NCBI GenBank assembly: GCA_965250025.1
Contig: OZ252283.1
Span: forward strand, 1,674,001 to 1,738,000
Length of the DNA: 64,000 bases
Source: CBDDLD01 sp965250025
Lineage (GTDB): Bacteria > Bacteroidota > Bacteroidia > Flavobacteriales > Flavobacteriaceae
Direction: 5' to 3'
The stretch's first letter is position 1. Each line of letters opens with the position of its first letter. The translations under genes and the position numbers were made by a program. Below, in pieces: positions 44,279 through 53,063 of the stretch. The notes beneath the pieces were generated by a model that saw only the letters and a list, made by a program, of their open reading frames with translations, made no database searches and had not been told where the DNA came from.

Positions 44279-44847
44279 TCGCCTGTTTATTTGCAATTTC
44301 ATAAAGCGAATTGTAATTACAATTCGCTTTTTATTTTTTTTTTAATACGCATTCTAATGATAGAAAAAATTAAAGAACATAAATTAGAATTGTTTTTATT
44401 CTGCTTTTATTTTGTGGTAGGTTTACTTATAAGAGGATTAATTTTTTAAAAATAGATTTATACTTATTAATATGTCATCTGTAAACTAAAAGCTTAACCT
44501 ATGAAAAACATCATCCTTGCCGTTACTGTAAAAGGAAGGTAATCGGGTTGTATATATTTGAATTACAACAACATAAAGGATAACAAAAAGTTAAAAACAT
44601 AGTTTTAAATTTAATGGAATGGTCGAGAGACCAATTCAAACATAGTTGAATTAAAAACCCGATACTAAGTAATCCTTATGGCTACCATTTTTGCATCATA
44701 CATCAGAAAACCAAAGTTGTTCGATGAAAAACAAAATTAACCAGTTCGTGAGATCTGAACGAAATTATAATCTAAGGAATAGAATGCTAGAGAAAAGTAA
44801 ACTACAATAATATGATCTGATTATTCTTAATTCCCTATATTTAGAAT
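44279..44847. other. 569-bp stretch with terminator and gene remnants
   Basis: After a strong terminator there is a 30-codon frame (44357-44449) encoding a short hydrophobic peptide, and a signal-peptide-like start at 44501 that stops after 13 codons. Neither is convincing as a gene; both look like decay products. The rest (44543-44847) shows no gene or known element. Confidence 0.4.
44303..44333 (+). terminator. Terminator after the LRR protein
   Basis: A perfect 28-bp palindrome (44303-44330) continues into a T-rich tract. Confidence 0.88.
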
Positions 44848-45054
44848 ATGCATAGAGATAGTGGCTTTTTATTTATTGCATTAGGGGCCTTAATGGGCAT
44901 TGGAGTTATTTATAACGCTTCATACTTTAAAGCGCTGTTATTTGAACCAATTGCATCAACTTGGGATCTTTTATCAAAAGCTTTTATCATTCTCTTTATT
45001 CTTCTTATTTTTTATTTTATCATTATTGGTATAAAAAAACTAAAAAGAACTTGA
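44848..45054 (+). CDS. Small membrane protein, unknown
   Basis: 68 residues with two hydrophobic segments (about 6-28 and 43-62), a short outside loop and a basic C-terminus (KKLKRT). No family recognised. It stands alone with no clear promoter match nearby. Confidence 0.55.
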   Translation: MHRDSGFLFIALGALMGIGVIYNASYFKALLFEPIASTWDLLSKAFIILFILLIFYFIIIGIKKLKRT

Positions 45055-45150
45055 CCTGGGTTTCCTCTAGAGCACCTAACACAACAACAAACCATTAGCA
45101 CAAACGTTAATAGGTATTGTGAACCATCAAAACAAAAAATATCCAACACC

Positions 45151-45690
45151 ATGAAACGTATCTTTATTCTTAGTGTAATAGTATTGTCTTGCTCTATTTC
45201 ACCGGCATATACACAAGAAACTAAATTTATAGAAGATTATCTGGAGCGTTTAGAGAATTCACGTAAATACTTAATTCTTGTAGCTGAAACCATGCCGGAA
45301 GATAAATACAACTTCAAAGCAACTCCAGAATCTTTATCCTTTGCAGAAAATTTACTACATATCGGATTTGCCATGGATTGGCATAGTCAATCCTTATTAG
45401 GTGGTCGTGAACCTATTGAATGGAAAAACGATACCCGATACAAAGTTGCAAACAAATCCAAAAAAGAAATGATTGCACTTATAAATACAACTTTCAAGGA
45501 TAGTATTGAACTCATTAAAGCGTTTAACATCAAACACCTTAACGATACTTTGGACTATTTTGGACTTCAAAGAACAAAGCGACAGATATTGATGTTGCTT
45601 GCTGATCATATTACCCACCACAGAGGGCAAATGCTGGTTTACATGCGACTGAATGGCTTAGTGCCACCAAGGTATGTCTTATACCAATAA
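45151..45690 (+). CDS. Exported DinB-superfamily protein
   Basis: 179 residues. Signal peptide (about 1-23) and a four-helix DinB-like domain whose metal-binding histidines appear in LLHIGFAMDWH and ADHITHHRGQM. DinB-like proteins include thiol transferases and many of unknown role; export from the cytosol is less usual. Start ATG 45151. Confidence 0.85.
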   Translation: MKRIFILSVIVLSCSISPAYTQETKFIEDYLERLENSRKYLILVAETMPEDKYNFKATPESLSFAENLLHIGFAMDWHSQSLLGGREPIEWKNDTRYKVANKSKKEMIALINTTFKDSIELIKAFNIKHLNDTLDYFGLQRTKRQILMLLADHITHHRGQMLVYMRLNGLVPPRYVLYQ

Positions 45691-45806
45691 TCATAATGGC
45701 ATTATAATTTATAAGAATTCTATTACAATTTCATTATCTTTATATTATTTGATAACATCATTTATTGCATTTGTGTATTGTCAAACTTTAACTCTAAATA
45801 GAAGAA

Positions 45807-46097
45807 ATGAAATTAGATCAAAAGCAGTTGGATTATCATAAAAATTGGGAGGTTAAAAGAAAAAACAAGTTGCAATATTTTTTGGTTGAAGGCATGTTAT
45901 ACTGGGCATTACCCCTTTCTCTACTTATGATCGTATTTGGATTAAAAGATACTCAACCTATTATATTAAATGCTGTTTTAAAAAAATTTGCTTTGATATT
46001 TGTACTTGCTTCCTTTTCAGGAATCTTAAAAGCTTATTTAACATTCAAAGTTATAGATAAAAAATATGTAAAGTTTAAAACCAAAACTTTAATTTAA
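45807..46097 (+). CDS. Small membrane protein, unknown
   Basis: 96 residues with two membrane segments (about 31-46 and 58-78) between charged ends. No family recognised. It lies 17 nt before the nuclease gene on the same strand and may share its transcript, but nothing else links them. Confidence 0.6.
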   Translation: MKLDQKQLDYHKNWEVKRKNKLQYFLVEGMLYWALPLSLLMIVFGLKDTQPIILNAVLKKFALIFVLASFSGILKAYLTFKVIDKKYVKFKTKTLI

Positions 46098-46114
46098 TGG
46101 TCTAAAAATAAATC

Positions 46115-47038
46115 ATGAATAGTAATAGTGATTATATCGCTTCAAAATTTGGTGTGTCTGAGGCACTATTCTTTCAAGCTTTAAAGTTAAGCCCCAATGC
46201 TGAAGGTTACGTAAACGGTTCTATAACTGAGCTACTACTCAAACAACACTTGGAATTAAAAGGGTTTGAAGTTCATAGAATTAAAGAAAAATGGGAAGGC
46301 ACCAAGCATCCAAACCATCATGGAGACTTCTATTTTAGAAAAGACGATGATACAAACTGGTTTGTATTAGAAAGTAAAGGCGTTAAATCCAATTCCGAAA
46401 AGTGGCATAAGCTCTATAATTATGGTAATTTGGTTAATTTCCTCATTAAACATTCCGATAAAATCGATTGGATAATACCTGATCTCTCTGTACAACGTCA
46501 GGTAAAAGAATGGGTTGCTAATAAGCTTCCGGATTTTAGTAGTAAATATGCCGCTACTCTTTATGATTTTGAAGAAATAAAGAAGTATAAAACCCCTAAA
46601 AGGACTACTCCGAAGTCATTGGCTATAAGCACCTTAAAACACTTATCCAGAGAGGAGATTTCCAGTTTAATCGATGAAAGACTAGCCTATGTAATGCAGA
46701 AAGTTAAAGTATTGGAAACTCACTTTGTTTCAGGCACCTCTGGTTCTAGCCATCGTACTCAGGCGACACCTCGTACCGATGAATTCAATCTCATTTCAAT
46801 AGATGTATTCTTAAGATTTACTGGTCATGAATTCCTTTATGCAAATCCAAAACATTTAGAAGTATCGGATTCTGACCCCAACCATTTACAACAAAATTAT
46901 ATCATGGGCTTTGTGTTCAACGATAAGGATTTGAGCGTATCTGAAGAATGGCATCGCAATTTTGATCAGGCTTATAACACTTTAGATAGTAATGATTCTG
47001 TTTCAGAAGCTGACATGCAGGTCGATAATAGAAACTAA
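46115..47038 (+). CDS. Probable restriction endonuclease subunit (PD-(D/E)xK)
   Basis: 307 residues. A PD-(D/E)xK-type core is visible: D71 in HHGDFYF and E86-x-K88 in VLESKG. The rest is helical with a low-complexity linker (about 205-225) and no helicase or translocase motifs. It lies 60 nt upstream of an N6-adenine methylase with specificity domain, so it is most likely the cleavage partner of that enzyme. I do not recognise the exact family; a different nuclease role is possible. Confidence 0.7.
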   Translation: MNSNSDYIASKFGVSEALFFQALKLSPNAEGYVNGSITELLLKQHLELKGFEVHRIKEKWEGTKHPNHHGDFYFRKDDDTNWFVLESKGVKSNSEKWHKLYNYGNLVNFLIKHSDKIDWIIPDLSVQRQVKEWVANKLPDFSSKYAATLYDFEEIKKYKTPKRTTPKSLAISTLKHLSREEISSLIDERLAYVMQKVKVLETHFVSGTSGSSHRTQATPRTDEFNLISIDVFLRFTGHEFLYANPKHLEVSDSDPNHLQQNYIMGFVFNDKDLSVSEEWHRNFDQAYNTLDSNDSVSEADMQVDNRN

Positions 47039-47059
47039 ACTCACTTAAAGTTTTAAGAT

Positions 47060-47094
47060 CACACATCTGTGTTTATATTTGTCACAAATGTGTG
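47060..47094 (+). promoter_or_regulatory. Methylase promoter flanked by ACACA/TGTGT dyads
   Basis: TATATTTG at 47074-47081 is a -7 match 18 nt before the methylase ATG. It is bracketed by ACACA-TC-TGTGT (47061-47072) and CACA-AA-TGTG (47083-47092), which also form one larger CACACAT/ATGTGTG inverted repeat. The layout suits a repressor that controls methylase expression. Confidence 0.5.
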
Positions 47095-47098
47095 CCAT

Positions 47099-49102
47099 AT
47101 GAAATCAAATTCAGACTTCGAATTGTCAAAGACAGATAAGTTACTGCGAAAATTTGAAGAAATCCATAACTTTATTTATGCCAATGACGGGCTCTCTACT
47201 CAACAAACGCTGGAGGAATTTATAAAGATCCTCTTCATCAAAGTTGTTGATGAAAAGAAAAAAGAAAAACAGTTTTACATTGATCATGTAGAATTTGAGC
47301 ATATAAAGAATGCCAAAAAATCAGAGCAATTACTCAAAAGAATACACACACTTTTTTCAAGTACAATTAAAGAGTATTCTGATTTGTTTGATAAAGGCGA
47401 CCGAATAAAACTAAGTCCTTTGTCTCTGGCACACACCATTAATAAGTTACAAGATTTTTCATTAATAAACTCTTCAAACGATGCTAAAGGCTTGGCATTT
47501 CAAAAATTCTTATCACATCAGGAAAAAGATGGTAGAGGACAATTCTTCACCCCCGAACCTATCATTGATTTTTGCGTTGGTATTATTCAGCCAAAACCTA
47601 ATGAAACCATAATAGATCCAGCTTGTGGAAGTGGTGGTTTTCTAAATGCCTCATTCAATTACATGCTGAAGCATCATAAAAAAGTTAATGTTGAAAAGGT
47701 CGTTTCTGAAAATCTTTACGGTTTAGATATCAATAAAAGCATTGCGAGAATTGCTAAAATGAAATTGTTGTTAGAGGCAAACGTAGAAACCAATGTAAAA
47801 TGCATCAACTCGCTAACAGATTATGATGAAGTGCTGTTAAAAGTAAAAGTTGATAAAGCTTCTAAAGGCTTTGATATTGTTTTAACCAATCCTCCGTTTG
47901 GTACAGCAGGAAAAATATCTGATAAAAAGATCTTGTCTTCATTTGATTTAGGTTACAAATGGAAAAAGATAACTGCAAACGAGTTTGTAAAAACCGATAA
48001 ATTACATACTGGGCAAGTGGCTGAAATCTTGTTTATTGAAAGATGTATTGATCTATTAAAAGAAGGTGGCAGAATGGGCATTGTATTACCGAACGGGCAT
48101 TTTGAAAACCCTTCTCTGGAATACTTAAGATATTATATCAAACAAAGAACAAAAATTTTAGGTATCGTAAATTTACCTCAAGAAACTTTTATACCCTACG
48201 GAACAGGCGTTAAGACCTCTCTCCTATTCGTACAAAAAGACACGCCAAATATTGAACGAACCTACCCGCTGTTTTTTAGTCAAATACGAAAAATTGGTTA
48301 TCAGGGAAATAAAAACGGAAGTCCGATCTATCTGAAAGATGCATACGGTGCAATTATACGTGACGATAACAAAAATCCAATAATTAATGAAGATCTATCT
48401 ACCGTAATTGAAGATTACCTAACATTTCATAAAACCAAAACTATCGAAACTACTAACTCGTATTCCATAGATTATAACGAATTGAACGGTCGTTTTGATT
48501 ATGATTATTACGCCCCTAAAAATCGAAGATTAATTGAATTGATAAAAAGTAATAATGCCGTTCGATTATCTGATGTTGCCGAAATCATAAAGGTTAAGAG
48601 TAAAAAGCTGGCAAATAAAAATTCTAAAGTGGAATATGTTGAATTATCAGACATTAACACCCCTTCTTTAGAGATTATAAACTCAACAGAAATGGCTGTT
48701 TATGAACTCCCCAGCAGAGCTTCGTATGAAATTAAAAAGGGCGATATCATAACTGCTATAGCCGGTAATTCTATAGGCTCAAGAAAACATGCTACCGCTT
48801 TGGTTAATTCGGAATTTGATGGTGCAATTTGTACAAATGGTTTTAGAGTTTTACGTAACTTTAAAATTGACCCTTATTATTTGCTTTATTATTTAAAATC
48901 AGAGTATTTCTTAAATCAGGTTTCAATGTTAAGAACCGGAGCAGCCATTCCGAATATTTCGGATACTGACTTTAAGAATATTTGGATTAGTATCCCTGAT
49001 GATGCAGTGGTAAAAGAGATCAGCAAAAAAGTAAAAACATCTTTTGAATTGAGAGAAAGATCTAAAAAGGCATTAAATAGTATTAACTATCAATTGACAT
49101 AA
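47099..49102 (+). CDS. N6-adenine DNA methyltransferase fused to a type I-like specificity domain
   Basis: 667 residues from ATG 47099 (a TTG-started extension to 47069 is unlikely). N-terminal helical HsdM-like part, FFTPEPIIDF, SAM motif DPACGSGGF (from D173), catalytic NPPF (264-267), then a target-recognition/specificity region (about 470-667; VRLSDVAEI, TGAAIPNIS). It would methylate adenine in a sequence set by the single fused TRD. No HsdR translocase gene is near. With the PD-ExK gene upstream it makes a compact system closer to type IIG/IIB than to type I. Confidence 0.88.
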   Translation: MKSNSDFELSKTDKLLRKFEEIHNFIYANDGLSTQQTLEEFIKILFIKVVDEKKKEKQFYIDHVEFEHIKNAKKSEQLLKRIHTLFSSTIKEYSDLFDKGDRIKLSPLSLAHTINKLQDFSLINSSNDAKGLAFQKFLSHQEKDGRGQFFTPEPIIDFCVGIIQPKPNETIIDPACGSGGFLNASFNYMLKHHKKVNVEKVVSENLYGLDINKSIARIAKMKLLLEANVETNVKCINSLTDYDEVLLKVKVDKASKGFDIVLTNPPFGTAGKISDKKILSSFDLGYKWKKITANEFVKTDKLHTGQVAEILFIERCIDLLKEGGRMGIVLPNGHFENPSLEYLRYYIKQRTKILGIVNLPQETFIPYGTGVKTSLLFVQKDTPNIERTYPLFFSQIRKIGYQGNKNGSPIYLKDAYGAIIRDDNKNPIINEDLSTVIEDYLTFHKTKTIETTNSYSIDYNELNGRFDYDYYAPKNRRLIELIKSNNAVRLSDVAEIIKVKSKKLANKNSKVEYVELSDINTPSLEIINSTEMAVYELPSRASYEIKKGDIITAIAGNSIGSRKHATALVNSEFDGAICTNGFRVLRNFKIDPYYLLYYLKSEYFLNQVSMLRTGAAIPNISDTDFKNIWISIPDDAVVKEISKKVKTSFELRERSKKALNSINYQLT

Positions 49103-49137
49103 TCACAGATAAAACCACAAACATAGTTCCATAAAAA

Positions 49138-49899
49138 ATGATTCGGAAAACCTCAATAGTCGAAAATGATATTGTAACCATCACAAAGGCCTACTATAGT
49201 GATAAAACATTCATGCCCGATCATTGTCATGACAGAACAGCTATTAGTTTTGTTCTAGATGGTGCCATTAATGAAACCGTTAATGGAAATGATACTTTGG
49301 GAGGTATTGCCAATGTCATTATTAAACCTTCCGGAACATTACATAGAGACATTTATTCTGACAATTGTTCCATCATTTGCATCTATTTAAATACTGAGTC
49401 CGAGCTAAAAAAGTCAACTCAGCAGCTATTAAAACATTGGAGTTGGTTACCTTCAGTTGATAATTATTCTTTCTTGAATACGATCTTACAATCTAAAAAT
49501 GAAAAGGAACAACTTGAAAGCATAAACAACTTTATAAGCTATTACAGCGCCAAGAAAGAAAGCATCAGTGACGACCTACAACCCGCATGGCTGAGAGAAT
49601 TAAAGCAAATTTTAGATGCTTCATACAATGAATCCCTAAAAAGTAGCGAACTGGCAAAAGCGTTTCATATTCATCCCGTATATATGGCCAGAGCTTTCAA
49701 AAAGTATTATGGCATTTCTATAAAATCATATATCAATATACTCAGAGCTAACGGCGCTATGGCATCAATAATTAATTCCGAAGACAAATTAGCGCATATC
49801 GCTTTCGATAATGGATATGCCGATCAAAGCCATTTTAATCGAAAGTTTAAAGACCTTACCGGTTTTACCCCCAGCCATTTCAAAGCCTTAACACTCTAG
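49138..49899 (+). CDS. AraC-family transcriptional regulator
   Basis: 253 residues. N-terminal cupin-like sensing domain with HCHDRTAISFVLDG and a C-terminal double HTH (about 150-250) ending in the family signature HIAFDNGYADQSHFNRKFKDLTGFTP. It probably controls the serine hydrolase 64 bp downstream on the same strand. A TCGGAAAA inside its first codons is coincidental. Confidence 0.92.
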   Translation: MIRKTSIVENDIVTITKAYYSDKTFMPDHCHDRTAISFVLDGAINETVNGNDTLGGIANVIIKPSGTLHRDIYSDNCSIICIYLNTESELKKSTQQLLKHWSWLPSVDNYSFLNTILQSKNEKEQLESINNFISYYSAKKESISDDLQPAWLRELKQILDASYNESLKSSELAKAFHIHPVYMARAFKKYYGISIKSYINILRANGAMASIINSEDKLAHIAFDNGYADQSHFNRKFKDLTGFTPSHFKALTL

Positions 49900-49963
49900 G
49901 TTTCATTTGTTCAATATTTTAATTGTTATTATTTCATTATTTGACAAATAAAATTTTCTTATA

Positions 49964-51469
49964 ATGAAACATACAGTTATTTACTTTCTTCTGGTAATTC
50001 TTTCTACGACCAAAACTATTGGTCAGAACATGCACAAACAACAAATAGATAGTTTTATCACAAATGCAGTTCATACCTTTAAAGAAATTCCTGGACTTTC
50101 TATTACCGTGGTGAAAAACGGAGAACCCTTTTTTACCAAGTCCTATGGTTTTTCTAACATAGAAAAGAAAGCTGTATCATCTCCGGAAACCTCATATTAT
50201 ATCGCTTCTGTAACAAAATCATTTGTAGGTCTATTGGCCGCAAAGTTAGATGCAGATGGAATCATAGACATCGATAAGCCTGTAACTCATTATAAACCCA
50301 TATCAGACTTTAAGGATCAATCGTTATTCGAAAACGTTACCATTAGAGATTTGCTGTCTCATACCAGCGGCATAAGAAATAGCCTATTGACATGGAAATT
50401 TGCAAGCATTGGAGAATATAATGACGACGCTATGGTTAGGTTACTGGAAAATAAGACATCGTCGCTATACAATAACAAAAGGTTCCGTTATGATAATTTT
50501 GGTTATAATGTATTTGACCTTATACTCAAAAAAGAATTGGGCTTATCATGGAAACACTTATTGTATAAAGAAATATTTTCTCCACTTGGCATGAACCATA
50601 CCAGTGCATTCATGTCTGAAGCTCAAAAAAAGAAGTGGAATTTGGCAAGTCCTTACACCGCTATAAACGATGAGGAACTGCCTAAAGAAGCAAATACACA
50701 AAAAAACGATGATACCTTTCAAGCAGCCGGAGGTATGATTGCTTCTATAGAAGACATGCAAAAGTTTCTGTTATTGAATATGAATAAAGGTAAACTCAAT
50801 AATAAAATTATTTTTAATGAAGATATCATTTCTGCATCCCAAGCGCCTATTGCTAAAAATAAAGGCAGAAAAGGCCTATTTACTCCTGAAGCCTATGGTT
50901 TAGGCTGGAATATAGGTTTGTTCCGTGACAAAAAAGTACACTATCATTTTGGTGGCTTTGACGGTTATTTTTCGCACTTATCATTCTTACCCGATGAACA
51001 TATTGGCATCGTAGTTTTAACCAATGAAAGTCACTTTGGAGATAATGTTTCAAACCTAATCGCCGGTTTTATATACGACTTACTTACCAATAAAATAACA
51101 TCAACTTCAGATTATACCAACAAAGTAGAAGACGTTAAAAAAAGAGTCGCACAATTGCAAAAAGATTTCAGAGAAGACAGAGGATTCAGAGCCAAGCGCA
51201 AATGGACCTTAATGCATGATTTTGATCAATACTCAGGAGTATACACAAACAAACATATCGGTAATTTGATCATTTCATTAGATCATAAGGGAAACCTCAA
51301 AGCAAAGTTGGGAATTAGCGAGGCCATTACTAGTCCCTCTACTGCAGATGAGTCCGTAAGGGTTGAATTTAGAGATAGCAGAGGAATAGACATTCTTTTT
51401 ATCTCTAATGAAAAAGGAACCATGGCAGCAGTATATCAGGGATATGTTTTCCTAAGGCAGAAATCATAA
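49964..51469 (+). CDS. Beta-lactamase-family (class C type) serine hydrolase
   Basis: 501 residues with a signal peptide (1-20). The serine hydrolase domain shows S82-x-x-K85 (ASVTKSF), the YDNFGY tyrosine motif and a C-terminal HFGGFDGYFS region standing in for KTG. A C-terminal extension (about 385-500) is a separate domain. Such periplasmic enzymes hydrolyse peptides or esters; a true beta-lactamase role is not implied. It follows the AraC gene and may be its target. Confidence 0.9.
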   Translation: MKHTVIYFLLVILSTTKTIGQNMHKQQIDSFITNAVHTFKEIPGLSITVVKNGEPFFTKSYGFSNIEKKAVSSPETSYYIASVTKSFVGLLAAKLDADGIIDIDKPVTHYKPISDFKDQSLFENVTIRDLLSHTSGIRNSLLTWKFASIGEYNDDAMVRLLENKTSSLYNNKRFRYDNFGYNVFDLILKKELGLSWKHLLYKEIFSPLGMNHTSAFMSEAQKKKWNLASPYTAINDEELPKEANTQKNDDTFQAAGGMIASIEDMQKFLLLNMNKGKLNNKIIFNEDIISASQAPIAKNKGRKGLFTPEAYGLGWNIGLFRDKKVHYHFGGFDGYFSHLSFLPDEHIGIVVLTNESHFGDNVSNLIAGFIYDLLTNKITSTSDYTNKVEDVKKRVAQLQKDFREDRGFRAKRKWTLMHDFDQYSGVYTNKHIGNLIISLDHKGNLKAKLGISEAITSPSTADESVRVEFRDSRGIDILFISNEKGTMAAVYQGYVFLRQKS

Positions 51470-51485
51470 AAGCATTTGATAGTTA

Positions 51486-52244
51486 TCAATAGTTCTTTAT
51501 AGTAAACCCAAAGGTTAGAAACGTATCTTCTCGTTCTTGACCAGCGATAACAATACTCTCAAATGTATGAAGGTAATTGATTTTGAAGTTCAAAAACTTC
51601 CATATGGGAAGTTCAATATTAAAGTCGGTCTGCCAACGGAAATTATCACTTTGCTCTAATGACGGTTGAAAATAACTTTCATGGCTTAAAATGACCTTGT
51701 CCTTAAATAAGTAATACTTGCCATTGACCCAAACGGTAGCCCTGAAAGTATCAATAGAAGTACTGCCATTATAATCCGATCGGTTAAAGTCGGTTTTTGC
51801 AAAATCCGTTTGCTCATATTCGCTAGAGAGTGAAAGCTTAAGCCAATGCTTTTTATGGTTCATGATTTGGTAAGTAACACCTACACCATATAACTGACGT
51901 AAATCAATTTCTCTCCGAAAATTGGTGCTTACAAAACCTAGTATCTGTGGGTATATTCTTCGTTTCGGATTGAAGTACAAAAAATTAAGACTTAGAATGT
52001 CTTCATCTGCTTTTTCTTTTCCAAACTCTTGATACACATAAGAATTCTTAGTTTTAAACACCCATTTTTTCCAGGGTTTGAAACTAAAGTCTGATTTTGC
52101 TCTGAAAATCAAGGTTTCCACATTTCCAGATTGCCAAAATCCGGTTAAAGAAAGATTTGCTTTTAAATTAAGGGAATCGCTTTCATTAATTTGAGCTGAA
52201 ATAAAAACCGGGATACAAAAGAAAAAACACAAAGCCTTTTTCAT
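51486..52244 (-). CDS. DUF481 outer-membrane protein
   Basis: 252 residues with a signal peptide (1-17) and a beta-barrel pattern of alternating strands ending in aromatic residues (GFTIKNY at the C-terminus). The DUF481 family is of unknown function. The gene is convergent with the serine hydrolase; the two stops are 16 bp apart. Confidence 0.85.
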   Translation of the reverse strand: MKKALCFFFCIPVFISAQINESDSLNLKANLSLTGFWQSGNVETLIFRAKSDFSFKPWKKWVFKTKNSYVYQEFGKEKADEDILSLNFLYFNPKRRIYPQILGFVSTNFRREIDLRQLYGVGVTYQIMNHKKHWLKLSLSSEYEQTDFAKTDFNRSDYNGSTSIDTFRATVWVNGKYYLFKDKVILSHESYFQPSLEQSDNFRWQTDFNIELPIWKFLNFKINYLHTFESIVIAGQEREDTFLTFGFTIKNY

Positions 52245-52492
52245 GGTACTTCGCTTTAAATACTTGCTTTTTAAATTATATGCCCGAAATATACCACTTC
52301 TAACTTACAACTCGTAGACCTTCTATATCAGAATGCAATTAATAATTCTAGTGAAGTCAACGATAACTCAAGCAGAGTGAGAGATGTAATAACACCTATA
52401 CAAGATTTGTTGTGTTTAAATCACCTATAAAATACGACCAAAGCGACAACTTGTGCTGATCTAATTTGTAGTACAATTATCCTCTAAAACGA

Positions 52493-52876
52493 TTAACTGA
52501 TTTTTTTATTTATAAACGGAATATCTTTCCGGTATAACCATAATACGACAAGACTTAAAAGAAACACTAAAACTGCAGTATAAAACAGTATGCCGTTATC
52601 ACCATTGACCTCTATACCAAGCATAGTTAAATGCATCATAATGGCACCACCTATAATTCCTATTACCAATACCGAGCCCAGCCATACGGTTCTGGGAATC
52701 AAAATGAGTATACCCGCGATCAGTTCTAAAACTCCAATGCCTATACGACCATAGGGCTCTAAACCAACTTTTGAAAAAATATAGACGCTATCTGGATGTC
52801 CCGTGAATTTAAACCTAAGAGTTTGTATCAATATGATAGCGATTAAGATTCTTATGCCTAGTTTTAAGTATTTCAT
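52493..52876 (-). CDS. DoxX-family membrane protein
   Basis: 127 residues with four membrane segments and the DoxX-type GRIGIGVLELIAGILIL stretch. Family members include thiosulfate:quinone oxidoreductase subunits and many small redox-linked membrane proteins; no specific role can be given here. Start ATG at 52876. Confidence 0.88.
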   Translation of the reverse strand: MKYLKLGIRILIAIILIQTLRFKFTGHPDSVYIFSKVGLEPYGRIGIGVLELIAGILILIPRTVWLGSVLVIGIIGGAIMMHLTMLGIEVNGDNGILFYTAVLVFLLSLVVLWLYRKDIPFINKKIS

Positions 52877-53063
52877 CTTCTTATATTTTTTGATAGGATT
52901 AAACTAAATTGTTTTCAATATAACAATTCTTTAAGTCCAGATTAATTCTTAAGCCTTACATAAACGGAATAAAAAGTATCCAAACCATGCACAGAACACT
53001 ATCCAAAACAGCTATAGAATTTCTGCCAGTTCACTACCATTATTTTAACAACTTAATCAATGG

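Noticed and set aside
44623..44634. GGTC-GAGA-GACC hairpin in the decayed stretch.
   Set aside because: Too short to separate from chance, no T-run and no neighbouring gene to serve.
49142..49149. TCGGAAAA matching the LytTR-type box.
   Set aside because: It lies inside the first codons of the AraC gene and has no partner box 21 bp away.
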